From contig VICG01000005.1 in the NCBI GenBank assembly GCA_008692225.1, forward strand, positions 1,211,001 through 1,275,000: DNA of 64,000 nucleotides, written 5' to 3'. The position numbers and the translations under genes were made by a program. Below are positions 49,919 through 63,186 of the stretch, piece by piece. The stretch is from Monilinia fructicola (lineage: Eukaryota > Ascomycota > Leotiomycetes > Helotiales > Sclerotiniaceae). Numbering within the stretch: position 1 is the stretch's first letter; each line of letters starts with the position of its first letter. The notes beneath the pieces are model-generated. The model made no database searches and was not told where the DNA came from. It saw only the letters and a list, made by a program, of their open reading frames with translations.

Positions 49919-52900
49919 TCCATTAAATATATAAATTATTATAAAACCTTTATTACAAATTATAACAATTTTCTTATTATTTTTTAATGAATAAACAAAA
50001 AATATATTAAATATGTCAAAATGAAAGTAAACTAAATTTATTAATATAACAAAATTATTCAAAAAATAATTAATATTTTTTTTTAATAATTTTATTTAAG
50101 ATTTTAGTTTTATAAATTAAGATTATAATTAATTTTATTAATAAACATAAATATAAGAATATTATAAAAATCTATAAGAACGCTAATTTAATTTTTAAAA
50201 CTATTACATTAAAATCTTTTAAAAACTAAAAATATTAGTAAAAACTAAAAATATTAATTATAAAATTAATTATTCGATTATTTTATTTAATTATAAAACT
50301 TTTATTACCGTAAAAACCTTAAAGCTTAAATTAATTATTTTTTATTTCTTTTTTTATTTAAATAAATTGCTTACCCTATATTTTACCATTTTTCTTATTT
50401 AGTTAATGTATAAAAATATATATTTTTAACTAATATATAATCTTTTAATATTAATAATTTAATAACCCTTTAATTAATTTCTTTCTTAAAATTTATAAAT
50501 TATATTAATTATATTATAATAAAATCATATATTAAAAAATATATTACAATAATCTTTAAAACATTTGAAAATAAGATTAAAATGTTAAAAATTCTTAAAG
50601 ATTATAATATTCTAAGAAACATTTTTTAAAAACAAATTAAAAAGTATTTATTTTATTAAAAAAATATTTAAATATAATAAAAGATAATTTTAATCTAAAA
50701 AAAACGTTTAATAAATTAAATATTAATCTAAAAAAGTTTTAGAATTAATTTTATATATTAATAAATCTATAAAATTCAAAAACAGATTTTAAAATTTACA
50801 AAAAAGGGATTTATTATTTGGAAAGTAATAAATTAATAAATTTTTTATATAAAAATTTAATTATTAAGATTAAAAGATAATATAAGATTAATTTAATACA
50901 AATTTTAAATATTTTAATTAATTTTATTAAGAAATAGTTTTAAAAACTTAAGTTATTAAATATTAAAATTATTAAAACTTTAAATAAGTATAATATAAAC
51001 GAAATAAATATTATAAAAGATTAAGGTTTTAATAGATTAATAATAGAAAATTTTAATTAATATTTATTTAAAAAAAATAGTTTAAATTAAAAGTTTGGAT
51101 TTTTTTTATTAAATATATTTTTAATTATTAAAAAAGTTTTTAATTTATTTATTATTTATAAAACAAAAATGTTTAATAATAATAGTTTTTTATAGATTTT
51201 ATTTTATATACTAAATAAAATTTTATAGCTATTGAAAATAAGTAAACTATAAATTTTATTGTATTAAAATAATTGAAAAAGGTATTTATATTTTTAATAC
51301 CTTTTTTTAACTTGAATAAAATTAAATTATTCATTTTAAATAATTATAGAAATTATAAAACTATAGAATTTATACAATTATATTTTAAAAAAAATAATAT
51401 ATATTTTTTTATTATTATATATATTATATATATTATATATATTATATATATTATAATTATTAGATTTAGCTATATTCTTAAATTTTAAAAATATATATCA
51501 ATAAATATTTTAATAAATTAAATCTTTTAACAAATTTTATATTAATTAGAAAATGGAATTTTTTTTTATTATTATTTTGCTAGATTAAAAGTATTAATTA
51601 TTTAAAATATTAAATCTAAATAAAATATATTAAATTTATAATTAAAGAATATAGTTAAATTTTTTATAAATTAATTTTTAATTAAAAATAACAATAATAA
51701 AAGGATTATTAAAAATTTTTTTTTCTTTAAATTAATAATTCTTAAGTTTTAATAATATATAAAATCATCTTTTATTTTATAAAAAAACGCTTTAAAAATC
51801 AAAGGATATTTAATTATATACAAAATATATAATTTGAAAAAAGAAAATTGGATCTTTCTAATATATCGTATCTATTTTTTCGAAAGATTTTAAAAGGAAT
51901 TTAATATTAAAAACTATAATATTTATACAAATCAAAGTTTTAAATATAATAATTAAAATATAGAATAAAATAATTAGCCTTTAAGAAAAAGATATTAAAG
52001 TTAAAATTAATCTGAATTTGAAATTTATAAAGATTAAAATTATTAAAAAAGATAGAATTGTAGTTAAAAATAAATTAATTATTAAAAATAATTTTAATAT
52101 TATTTTAAAAAATGATTTTTAAAAAGATTATTATATTAAATAGAATAATCGTTGAATTATTAACATTTAAAAATAGATATATAGTATTTTTTGAAGTTGG
52201 TTAAATAAAAAGATAGTAAAATGTAGGGTAGGTAATTTAATACTTATATAAATAATACTATATTTTTTATTAAAAATTTAAATATAAAAATGTTAATCTA
52301 AAATATTTTTTATAATACATTCAAATTATCTTTATATTTAATACATTATTTAAAAATATTTTAATATTTTAATAAATAATTAATATAATTTTTAAATTTT
52401 TTTAAGTATATTATAAAAAAAATTTAAATATTTGATTTAATTCTTTTTTAAACTTTATTAAATTTTATTTTAATATTTATCCTTAATGATTTTTTAATTT
52501 TAATAATTTTAATTTCATTTTGATATATATTAAAATCTTTTAGTTTTTATCTTTTTTATATTATAGAATTTTGTTTTAATATATAAAGGTTTTTAATTTT
52601 AATAATTTTGGTTTTAATATTAATAATTTAGATTTTAATTTTAATAATTATTTAATATATATAACTTTTATTTAATATATATAAATTTAATTTTAATGAT
52701 ATTTTTATAAATTTTAATAATATTTTATTAAACTTTAATATTTACTTTATTTTTTATAATAATTTTAAATCTTTAGTTTTTGATTTATTTATTTTCTTTT
52801 TTTTTTATTATATTTTATAATTTCTTTTATTTATATTTTTATATTTATTTTAAAGCTTTTATTTATAAATTTTAAGGTTTATACTATAATTTTATTAATA

Positions 52901-53112
52901 ATTAAATATTATTATTATTATACTTTTATTTTAAATAAAATAAAATAAAGATAATAAACTAAACATTATATTTTTTATATATAAAATTTTTTATAATTAT
53001 TTTTAGTTTAATTCTATAACTTAATATATTTTTATATTCTTAAAAAGGTTTTAAGAAGGTTTTTAATTTATTTAATAGATAAAAATAAATACTATTATTA
53101 TTATTACTACTA
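49919..53112 (+). mobile_element. LINE copy 3 fragments interrupted by element C copy 3
   Basis: 49,919-50,364 resembles LINE copy 1 near 35,080-35,540. After element C, 52,239-53,112 resembles 39,960-40,961, including the AAAAATAAATACTATTATTATTATTACTAC tail. The middle of the LINE is missing. Confidence 0.5.
50365..52238. mobile_element. Element C copy 3, about 1.87 kb
   Basis: The decayed left end AAATTGCTTACCCTATATTTTACCATTTTTCTTATTTAGTTAATG and the right end ...AAAGATAGTAAAATGTAGGGTAGGTAATTT match the C-family TIR after C-to-T/G-to-A changes. It is longer than copy 2 and may derive from the autonomous form, but it is fully stop-ridden. Confidence 0.55.
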
Positions 53113-54955
53113 TATACTCTTATTATTTTTATAAAATCTAATCTTAAAATTTATAAATCAATTATATTAATATTAAAAAAAGCTTTATTTATATATTTTT
53201 ATTTATAAAACTAAATATATCAAAAACCAATATTATATAAAATTAAAAATGTTGCATTTATATTAATATTTATTATCAAAATCACCTGAATTATAACTAT
53301 TATATTTCAATTAGTTTATAGAAACTTTTAATATTTAAAAATATCGAAAATTCTTAATCTAGAATTATAATCTATATCTAGAAAAATATTAAATTTTATA
53401 TTCAATATAAATTTTCAATATATAATAAATATTTATTTTAAATTAATATTAAAGCTATAATTAATATTATTATAGATAAAAGATTAAGAATATTTAAAAT
53501 AAATAGATTATATTGTTTATTTTCTTTATTTTTTAAATATTTTATTAAAAAGGATTTTAATTTACAATATAATAGTATATTTATATTTGAAACTTTATAT
53601 ATTATCTATATATTAAAAAAATAATTCCTTTAATAAATATTAAAGAATAAAATAATTTTTTTTAATATTTTAAAAAAATTCATTTACACTACTAAAAAAT
53701 ATTTATTTTCTAAATTTTATATTTTTTAATATTTTTTTTTATAATAATTAATATTCATAAAATTTATATATACAATTAAATTATAAAATTTGAATTATTA
53801 TTTGATTTAACCAAAATGTTGAAATATTCAATTAATATAATAATATAATTTTTAAAAGTATTAATTTGAACAAATTCTTAAATACAATTTATTTTAAAAT
53901 TATTAAGCTTTTGAACTTAAATAATTTTTAAGATTAAAATAAATATAAAAAGCTTTATTCTAAAGTTAAACTTATATAAATTAAATAAAGTTTATAATAT
54001 ATAAAAGAAATTATTAATATTGGAACTAAGGTTATTAACATTAAAATCAAATTTATTAAGATTAAAACCTTTATATATTAAAGTAAAATTTTATAATATA
54101 AAAATATATAAGATTGAAAATATTTTAATATATAGTATTAAAATTGAAAATTTATTACAAGTAAAGTAAAGTTTATTAAAAATAAATATTAGAATAAAAT
54201 TTAATAAGATTAAAGAAATTTATAAATTTTATTAGTTTAAAAAAGGAATTCAATTAAATTATTTAAAATATTTTATAATATATTTAAAAAAATTGAAGAA
54301 TATATCAATTCTTTATAAAAATATTAAAATATTTTTAAATAATATATTAGATATAAAATAATCTTCAATATATTATAAAAACATTTTAAATTTATATTTT
54401 ATATTTAAATTTAAAATAATATTAAATAAAATTTTTTATATATAAAATGAATAATTAATAATTTTTAAAACTTAATTTTTATTTAATTTAGTTTAAAAAT
54501 AATTCTATTTTATATAATAAAATTTTTTTATAGTAATTTCAGAATAATTTTGCTTTAATCTTTAAAATTATTATATTTATTATATAATTAAAAGAAAATC
54601 TTTAAGAAATATATTTATTTTATTAATTATTTTATAAATTTATTAATAATATTTAAGATTATATTAAAATATTTTTAATTTACATCCAAAACGTTTTTAA
54701 AATAATTTAAAATTATTTAATACAATTTAAAATAGTTTAAAATAGCTTAAAATAACTTTAATCATAATTAAAACCTATTGGAATCAATATTAATATTATT
54801 TTAAACTAATTTTAAAATAATATTAAATCAGCATTATCATAATAACTCACTAACTGTTTTAAGATAATGGTAAGATATTTTAAGATATTTTAAAAAGAAA
54901 GTTTTAAAAGTGGATTTTCCCTATTTTTTTCTAAAAAAAATTAAAAAAATTAAAA
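53113..54955. mobile_element. Scrambled LINE fragments and a MITE-A 5' fragment
   Basis: 53,113-53,990 resembles LINE copy 1 near 35,560-36,400 in forward direction. About 54,000-54,640 resembles LINE 3' body sequence in reverse. 54,640-54,955 is a reversed MITE-A piece (AATAATATTTAAGATTATATTAAAATATTTTTAAT...AAGTGGATTTTCCC). Confidence 0.45.
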
Positions 54956-54960
54956 AAACA

Positions 54961-55093
<133 letters not shown>

Positions 55094-56300
55094 GAGGATA
55101 AATTATACAAGAGTATATAAAAATCATTAATAAGAGTAAGTATAAAATATAGTATATAGTATATTGAATAAGCTATTAATTTTATTTTTATTATAAAGTA
55201 ATAAAAGAAATATATATAATTAAAAAAGCGATGTATAATCTTTAATCTGGGAATATAAAGTATTCCATATATTCGAAATCAATGTTGAAGGATTAGAATA
55301 GATCTTCGGTCTATTCCCTACCAATGATATAATAAAATCATATAATCACTTTTGCGTAACAAATATATATCTTATTTTAATTATATTCTATATTAAATAT
55401 ATTAATAACATTATATTATATTTTTATACCTTTTTTAATTTTTATATCCCTTTTTATCTTTTTTAATATATTTTTAATACTATTCTTCTTAGTATATTTT
55501 ATATCTTTTTATTTTCTTTTTCTTTTATTTATTGAAATTTTTAATTTTTTTCTATTTAGTTTAAAATTTAGACTTTATAGAAAAGCTTTATAGTTTTTAT
55601 ATATTTCTTAATATATTCTTAATATATTCTTAATATATTCTTAATTATATATAAATTATACTTAGCTTTTCTTATAATTATAATAATATACTTTTAATTT
55701 ATTATTTATTATTTATTATTTATTATTTATTATTTATATTATTTATTATTTATTATTTATTATTCATTATTTATTATTTATTATTTATTATTTATTATTT
55801 ATTATTTATTATTCATTATTTATTATTTATTATTTATTATTTATTATTATTTATTATTTATTATTTATTATTTATTATTTATTATTTATTATTTATTATT
55901 TATTATTTATTATTTATTATTTATTATATTATTTATTATTATTTATTATTGTTATTTGTTATTTGTTATTTATTTTGTATTATTTCGAAATAAAATAGGC
56001 CTATATGAAATAGGCGGAATGGAATGGGCCAAAATGGTTGATTATCTTCGAAATGGTCGAAATGGTTGACTATCTTTCGAAATAAACGAAATGGTTAGAA
56101 TAAATTAAGCTCTGAAAGTATAACGGAAAACCGGTATTAGAAAGTTGAAGCTTTTTCGTTTACTAATAATGTTCGATTAATCAAAATTTTTGTAGAATAC
56201 TTATGATTAATTATAAAAGACTTTGAAGATTTAAGGTTTATATTTTTACATCTTGAACCTTCTATAGTATAAGTATAATGATTACATGATACAATATTTT
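55094..56300. repeat. AT-rich DNA with a heptamer array and an element B remnant
   Basis: A less decayed patch at 55,240-55,345 includes a short hairpin, GAATAGA-TCTTCGG-TCTATTC. 55,695-55,965 is a TTATTTA heptamer array like that at 49,215-49,380, with the same preceding sequence (GAAAAGCTTTATAGTTTTTAT). 55,980-56,130 (GGCGGAATGGAATGGGCC...) resembles the tandem centre of element B. Confidence 0.55.
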
Positions 56301-56335
56301 GATGAACTTTAATTCTTCGAATCCCCGGGGCCATA

Positions 56336-58186
56336 GAAGGTTCCACTGGCCAACTGAACAGTCTAACCTAATTGGGTCACCGCTTTTCGATCGTAATCCT
56401 CTATTTTCATTATTATATTTGATATTAAATTTAAATATAATAACTTTATTTATTAAAATTTTTTATATTAATCTTTATATACTAATTGATAAATTTTTAT
56501 TAATTTTTATAAGTATATTATACAAATTGTATTAATAATTTTAATTTAAAATAAATAATTCTTTTTTTTTAAAAGAAATATATATAAATATATATACTTA
56601 TTTAATTTCTTAATAATAATAAAAAACTCTTTTAAGAATTTATTATATATTCATTTATAATAAAATAAATTCTATAAGATCATATTAAGATCTTTTAATT
56701 AAAAAAAAATAAAAAAGATTTCTATATATATAAATATATAAAAATTTTAAAGCTTTAAATTATATAAAATTCTTAATAGATATAAAATCTTATAAATAAT
56801 CTTTCTTTTAATATTATATATTTAATAATATAATGATTTTTATAATATAATAATTTTAATAATAAACTTAATTATTATTTATATTATATATTAAAAGAAT
56901 TATAGAAATAATTTTAAAAATCTATTTTAAAAAAACTATATTATTAATTATATTTTTAAAATTATAAATATCGTTTATCTTTATAATATTCTATTAATAA
57001 TATATTATAAAAATGTTTATAATTTTCTAAAAATCTATTTTTTAAATTTATTTTTTAAATTGAATTATTTATTATATATTAATAATTTTAGTTTTAAAGA
57101 ATAAAACGTTTTATATATAATAATTTATAAACTTTCTAAATAATAGACATATAAAAAGATTTAATATTTTTTTTTTAATAGTTTAATAAATATAAATTAA
57201 TTAATAAATATATTTTATAAAAAGTTTACTATTATAAATTTTATAAAAAAAAATTATATATCATTTTTTAATAATTTTTAATAATTTTATTAATAAAAAG
57301 AAAGTTTATTATATGATTTTGTTATTATCAAAGTATATATTATAATAATAAAGTATAAGAGTTAATTATACCTTTAAGAATAAGGTATTGCCAGCCTATC
57401 GACTAAAAGGGTTTAGCGCGTTCAGTTGGCCAGTGTGTTCAGTTGGCCCGCCTAGAGTACCACAAATATGGCCATATGCCATATCCGGTTTATGGCATAA
57501 TTCCATATTCAAAATGGTTTTTTGATATACAACATTTGGGAATCTATGAATCTCTGAGTATATAGCATAGAAAACAGAAGTTAATACTAATAGTCCATAT
57601 CCTATTTTGAGCTTAGTTTGTTGATCTTAGTATATTAAGCTAAGCTTATTTAAGCATACTATAGGATTTCGGCTTATTTAAGCGTATTGCCTTATTTGGG
57701 CATATTCGAGCATATTATAATCTATAGTATTATCGTTGTTGTTGTTGATGTTATTAGTAGTATTGAAGCTATTCAGAATCTAAAGTGGTTAATACGTTAT
57801 TGATGGGAGGGAGGGGGGGGGGGGGGGGGGGCATTTTCGAAATAGGGGAGTGGAAGCGAGGGTAGAAAAAGCAATTCTTCAACGAATGGAATAACTTACT
57901 ATTGATGGTATTGATAGTATTAATGATGTTGATGATGTTGATAATGTTGAATTGAAGTTGAAGAGTCGAAGTGAAATTGAAGAGTCGAAGTGGGATTAAG
58001 AATGGTATACTAGTATTTAAAGCTATTTTGAAGCTAATATAGTATTCTAAAGATCTTTTAATATGAACGCTTTAAAGCTTCTACTACTATATACGTAAAA
58101 TATACGCTATAATAAGATTTAGGGAGGATTCTACGAATATATGGCATCTTGCCAGAAAAGTGGTACTCTAGGGCCGTGGAACCTTC
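56336..58186. mobile_element. Element I copy 2, carrying element G copy 2
   Basis: TA|GAAGGTTCCACTGGCCAACTGAACAG at the left; ...GTTCAGTTGGCCCG, then element G, then CCGTGGAACCTTC|TA at the right. Shares CTAACCTAATTGGGTCACCGCTTT and GGGTTTAGCGCGTTCAGTTGG with copy 1. About 1.1 kb once element G is removed. Confidence 0.8.
57451..58173. mobile_element. Element G copy 2, the least RIP-decayed copy, inside element I
   Basis: CCG|CCTAGAGTACCACAAATATGGCC to ...CCAGAAAAGTGGTACTCTAGGG|CCG: a 3-bp duplication of CCG inside the right TIR of element I. Many C/G positions kept here are T/A in the other copies. A run of about 19-20 Gs lies around 57,812-57,831. Confidence 0.82.
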
Positions 58187-58260
58187 TAAGCGACGTCTTA
58201 GTCATCATCATGGACTTGCTAAACTCGTGGGCAATGAAATGGGCAGCGAGTCAAGGCCAG

Positions 58261-59467
58261 CCCTAGAGTACTAAAAATATAGCATTATGCTATAAATCAG
58301 ATATAATAAATTGCTATATTTAAAATGACATTTTAGTATCCAAGATTAGGCAATTCATAAATCTTTAAATATATATAGTATATAAATAAAAGTTAATATT
58401 GATAGTCTATATATTTATTTTAAGCTTAATTTATTAATTTTAGTATATTAAGTTAAGCTTATTTAAGTATACTACGAGATTTTAACTTATTTAAATGTAT
58501 TACTCCATTTAGGGTATATTTAAGCATATTACAAATCTATAATATTATTATTATTATTGTTATTATTAATAGTATTAAAACTATTTAAAATTTAAAATAA
58601 TTAATACGTTATTAAAGAATGAAAAGAGAGGAGGGGGCATTTTTAAAATAGAAGAACGGAAGCGAAGTAGAAAAAGCAATTCTTTAACAAATAGAATAAC
58701 TTATTATTAATAGTATTAATAATAGTATTAATAATAGTATTAATAATATTAATAGTATTAATAATGTTAAAATAAAGTTAAAAAGTCGAAATAAAGTTAA
58801 AGAGTTAAAATGGAATTAAGAATAATATACTAATATTTAAAGTTATTTTCAATTTAATATAATCGAGCTCCCTATATTATACACGTCTCTATATTTTACA
58901 CACGCTTTTGAAAAGTTAGAATTTAATAAATAAAGTTAATTAATAAAAAACCAATTAATATTATATAATATAAAATTTAAATATAATATATTTTTAGTAA
59001 TTTTAAATAATACTATAAAGAGAAAACTTGTAGAATTAAATATATATTTAAATATTAATTATAAATTTAAAAATGTATATTTAATTATTATAAAAATTAA
59101 ATAACTCTTTATAAATTATAAAAAATAAGTATTTTTTATTTAAATAATATTTTTTAATTAAAAACTAAAAAATAGAAAAAACTAATTTTTTTTTTATAAA
59201 AAACTAAAGATTATATTAAATATAATTTATTAAAATTTAATAATCAAAAATCTTTTTATTAAAAATAGTTTTATTATAATAAAGAAAGAATAGTTAAATA
59301 AAAAATAAAGTATTATATAAATATTAATTAAAAATTTATATTTATTAAAAAAGATTAAAAGTTTTATAATAGAAAAACTAGAAAATATATTATAAAAAAT
59401 ATAAGAAAAGCTTATTATTCCTATATTATATAATATATAATACTTTTTTTAAAAAAGAAATCTCTTT

Positions 59468-59501
<34 letters not shown>

Positions 59502-60410
59502 TAGAATTATTATAAAAAGAAATACAAAATGTATTATAAATTCAATTTAATACCAAATTTAAAAGATTTATTTTTTAATAGTAATATTATTTTTCGTATA
59601 TTAATCGCTATAGAAAATCAAAAATTTAAGCTATAAAATTTTCATTTAAAATAATTATATGATTTTTTATTTTAAAAAACTTATATATAATAAATTTATA
59701 TAATAATTATTAAATATATATTATCCTTATATAATATAATATATAATTATACTTTTTGATTTTAATTTAATTTAAAATAAGTTATATTAATTAAAAATTA
59801 TTTTATATATTTTTTTCTTAATATTTTTTTTAATTAAAACTTATATTCATTGATATTATTATAATATAATACTTTTTTAAATATTTTTATCTATAATTTT
59901 ACTTCTAATCTTAAATATTTTTTATTTTTAAAATTTAATATAAAAAACGAATTATAATATTTTTTAAAAATTGAAAATACAAATATTAAATTATAAATAA
60001 TCAAAACATTAAAAAACTTAATATAATCCTTTATAATCTTATATTCTTTATTTTATTAATAAAATACTAAATAAATCTTTTTATTATTTTATTAGTATTA
60101 ATTTTAATAATATATATAATTTTATATTTGCAACCATTATTATAAAATATTTATTCTAGTTTATTATTATATAAAATTTTAAATGGTTTTAATAATTAAT
60201 TAATTTATATTTATTTATCTTCGAAAATGTTAAAACGTGAAAGATACAGGGGCGTGTATAATACAGGGAGCTCGGTTAATATCTCGAAAATCTTTTAATA
60301 TGAACGCTTTAAAGCTCTTACCACTATATATATCATATATACGCCATAATAACATTTAGGTAGGATTCTTCGAATATATGGCATCCTGCCAGAAAAGTGG
60401 TACTCTAGGG
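58261..60410. mobile_element. Element G copy 3, split by element H
   Basis: CAG|CCCTAGAGTACTAAAAATATAGC to ...GCCAGAAAAGTGGTACTCTAGGG|CAG. The internal G-family landmarks are present (GAGGGGGCATTTTTAAAATAGAAG, GCAATTCTTTAACAAATAGAATAAC). Element H occupies 58,864-60,274. Confidence 0.8.
58864..60274. mobile_element. Element H, 1.4-kb TIR element nested in element G
   Basis: The left end CGAGCTCCCTATATTATACACGTCTCTATATTTTACACACGCTTTTGAAAA pairs with the right end ...TTCGAAAATGTTAAAACGTGAAAGATACAGGGGCGTGTATAATACAGGGAGCTCG. About 50 bp of TIR; strongly AT-decayed interior with a (TA)n run near 59,475-59,500. TTAATAT occurs on both flanks but not directly adjacent on the left, so the duplication is unclear. 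Confidence 0.72.
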
Positions 60411-60595
60411 CAGTTTATCACAGTCGCTGGTATCCAAATATTTATTGGTCTGCTCTGAATGCTAAGCCAGTTGCACCATCAGATCTAGCCGGAGAAATGA
60501 GAATGTTCATTGGAGAACTACGCACACGTATGGTCAAGGTTAACATAAGGAATGATATAAGATATACGTATGTATATATGTACGTATGTATGTAG

Positions 60596-61134
60596 AGAGA
60601 ATTTATCTTTCTATAGTAAAACAAGTATCATTGTTGAAACTTGACTACCTGACACTGGGGCTGGAGTTGATTGGGCAATGATCTTGTTAAGTCATCACTT
60701 ACATCATATCGCGAGTTGAAATCTCAATAGTTGCGAACGTCACGTCCTTTGGAACTACTATCCTGTGTTATTACTTCATTAAGCACGACCCAATCAAGCG
60801 ATGAGATCGTTATCCATAATCATGCTGCAAAGATCCCCCAAACACCCTTAATCCCCATTATTCACAAACGAACGCCCACCCAGCTGCAAAATATAGCTTC
60901 AAGCAGATAGGTGCATTGCTCTGTCGCTCTATTCTCAATGCCAAATTTGCATAACCCAATCACCCCTCCCCCATTTTGATCAGGTTTGAATGGCCAGTGG
61001 AGATGAGAAGTTCATTCAATACTAAAATTCGTGCAGACTGTTCAATAATCAGCAACATATTTTTGTTTCTCTCAAGTAGAGATTGCCTATGTGCGCATGT
61101 AAGAGGATGCTCACTGAAGGTCATGGGCCAAATC
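60596..61134. other. Unique non-coding DNA, right euchromatic arm
   Basis: Normal base composition resumes. No conserved gene recognised. The last part is the 3' flank of the minus-strand Myb-like gene. Confidence 0.5.
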
Positions 61135-61879
61135 TTATGCTTCAATTTCATCTCCGAGTTGAGTAGCAGATAGTTTGGTGTTTTCCTTCTTGACACGTTT
61201 AGATTTAGTCTTGGAAGGGGATTCTTCATCATCATCGTCATTTCCTTCATCAAGAGATGCGACCTTGGACTTGCGTTTCTTGGCGGGGGTGACAGCGGGA
61301 GGAGTGCTGGAGGAAACTGATGGAGAGCCGGTGCGAGATTCTTTTCTGATTTTCTGGAAATGTTGACTGCAATAATATTGGTTAGTCACTGGGCAGATAA
61401 TCCTTCTCTTGAGTGGTGATTGTGTCGCAGAGAAAGTAATGATTAGCGGTACTGGAAGCTTAAGAACTGGTTGCGTGACTGTATTGCGACGGCTACTGAG
61501 AAATGAATAGAACAAATAGATTCAACATGAATAATATTCAGACAGTGAGATATATCGACAGATAATCACTCGATATATGTCTTGATGAGTGCTTGACCTT
61601 TCTTAGAAACGGAGGGACCAAACCAAAGTGATGATAGCGAAGCTTGATATGATCAAACAAATAAAAGCATATACAGAACTTGAAAGAAAGACAAAAGGGA
61701 AACAACGTTAACTTAGACATGAGATTCTATACATACCGACAAGCCTCTTTAGTAAAGGAATAACCCTTCTTGTTAAGTCTCTCAGAGATGGTTGGCCATT
61801 CAATAGCTTTCAAGTTATTGCCTTCAATAATGGTCAACAACAAATCCTTGTCAGCCTTGTGATCCCATTGTGAAGGCAT
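61135..61879 (-). CDS. Small fungal Myb/SANT-like protein with a charged C-terminal tail
   Basis: Exon 1 is 61,737-61,879 (ATG at 61,877-61,879), the intron 61,367-61,736 (CG|GTATGT ... ATTGCAG|T), exon 2 61,135-61,366, giving 124 residues. The N-terminal half (QWDHKADKDLLLTIIEGN, then TISERLNKKGYSFTKEAC, then RQHFQKIRKE) has the tryptophan and helix spacing of the Myb/SANT-like domain common in Pezizomycotina proteins of this size. The C-terminal half is Ser/Pro/Lys-rich with basic KKRKSK and KSKRVKKE clusters that could be nuclear signals, and an acidic DDDDEE run. Probably a DNA- or chromatin-binding protein, by inference. The 370-bp intron is long for the genes here, but both splice sites are good and the domain reads straight across it. 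Confidence 0.8.
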
Positions 61880-63186
61880 GACGGATGAATTAATGTATGA
61901 GGATTGATAGTATTGCTTGGATTATGATTTGACTGTATGGAAATAGTAAAGAAGTTGAAAGTATTGTTGTTGTATTGTCATTATATTGTAATGGTATCGT
62001 GATTGTATGAGTGAAAGGAAAAGGAAAGGTGGATTGAAACTAAATAGAATCAAAAATAATAATATAGGAGAGAAGTGAATTCTAAAGATAATCGAAAGAA
62101 ATAATAAGTATAAAGAATTATATTAAATCTTTATAATATTTATATTTCTAAAGTTATTAAGAATAAGATAATTAACTTAAACTTTTCTTTTATATATTAA
62201 TATAATTATATTAAATAAAGTAAATAATATCTTAAATTATAAATATATTTAAGAAAAAAATATAATCTATTTAAGTATCTTCTCTTTATTAATATAATTA
62301 TTATATAATTAATATAATATTAAAATATTAACTTTTATTAAATAATGTAATTATATTATATTAGTTTAAAAATAAAAGAATTTAAATTATAATTAATATT
62401 TAAAGGATATTTATATTATATATAAAACTATTATATTTATTATTAATTATCTAAGTATATTAATTAATCACTTATTTTCTCTTTATTTATTTTTATAAAT
62501 AAGATAAACACTTTAATAATTAATATCTTATTGATTATAAGATAGAAATAGAAGATAGAGATAGAAGAAAGAATAATCTAATTATAGTTCTTAGCTTTCC
62601 TAGTACTTTCTTAAGAGAATATTCCTTTTTCATCATCTAAAACAATTATCTATATAAACGGGGCTCGAGCAATCATTATATGCTGCTGACTGCATTGTCC
62701 TGTAGACGTACATATTGAATACTAGCTCTCAACATATCCTCAGATCAATCGTATATCATTTGAAAATGTCTTTGTGAATTTCTAAAGAATTTCAATGATT
62801 CCTTAGATTTCCTTTCAAATATTTTCCCTTTTAGAATATATGTCTTACCACCTAATTCATACGCAAAGTTTGTTTATGAGAATGGATATTTCTATTTCTT
62901 CCCCTCACTAATCCTCACATAAGTACTTTTAACTCTTCACATCACATATAAGCACCCTCCTTGCAAATTTTGTGCTTTTTCGCTTTGGGGTCAAGATTCC
63001 GAAACGACCCAAGCACTTTGTTGATTAGCCAAGGTTCCATTCGTACAACGCCCACTTACCCACTAAGGCTTCTTGTCCCTCATAACCTGTTTGCTTGATC
63101 TTTCTCTTAAGTACTCGACAGCTACTTGAGATTGAGACAGACATATCACAGTCTTCAAGCCGACTAGTCTGAGAAAGAATCAAACA
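61880..63186. promoter_or_regulatory. Divergent intergenic region between two Myb-like genes
   Basis: Shared upstream region. 62,040-62,560 is AT-rich (AATATTA-type) and resembles RIP-decayed DNA on a small scale; 62,600-63,186 has normal composition and CT-rich leader sequence before the plus-strand gene. No further gene seen. Confidence 0.45.

Larger units (their letters stand above)
56302..60595 (+). pseudogene. Short host-like reading frame split by two transposon insertions
   Basis: Three pieces join into one open frame: 56,302-56,335 (ATG; MNFNSSNPRGH), 58,189-58,260, and 60,414 onward. Dropping element I (keeping one TA) and then element G (keeping one CAG) gives about 79 codons without a stop, up to AAG at 60,536-60,538. 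The residues around the second join are SESRPVYHSRWYPNIYWSAL. The frame continues to TAG at 60,593-60,595 unless an intron begins at 60,539 (GTTAAC, a poor donor). An in-frame TGA precedes the ATG at 56,287. The family is not recognised. It is also the right edge of the AT block. Confidence 0.45.

Noticed and set aside
51273..51488. 71-residue hydrophobic ORF
   Set aside because: AT-only sequence inside element C copy 3, with (ATATATT)n at its end; not supported as a gene.
56257..56342. Possible tRNA (TTCGAATCCCCGGGG with CCTTCTA...TAGAAGG as an acceptor stem)
   Set aside because: The TAGAAGG half belongs to the TIR of element I and the T-stem does not pair; the TTCGAATCCC string fits the interrupted reading frame instead.
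60442..60624. 60-residue minus-strand ORF
   Set aside because: It is antisense to the better-supported plus-strand frame and ends in a TATG-type simple repeat.
61538..61720. 60-residue ORF within the intron of the minus-strand Myb-like gene
   Set aside because: The Myb-like domain reads directly across the intron, and the ORF has no conserved features.
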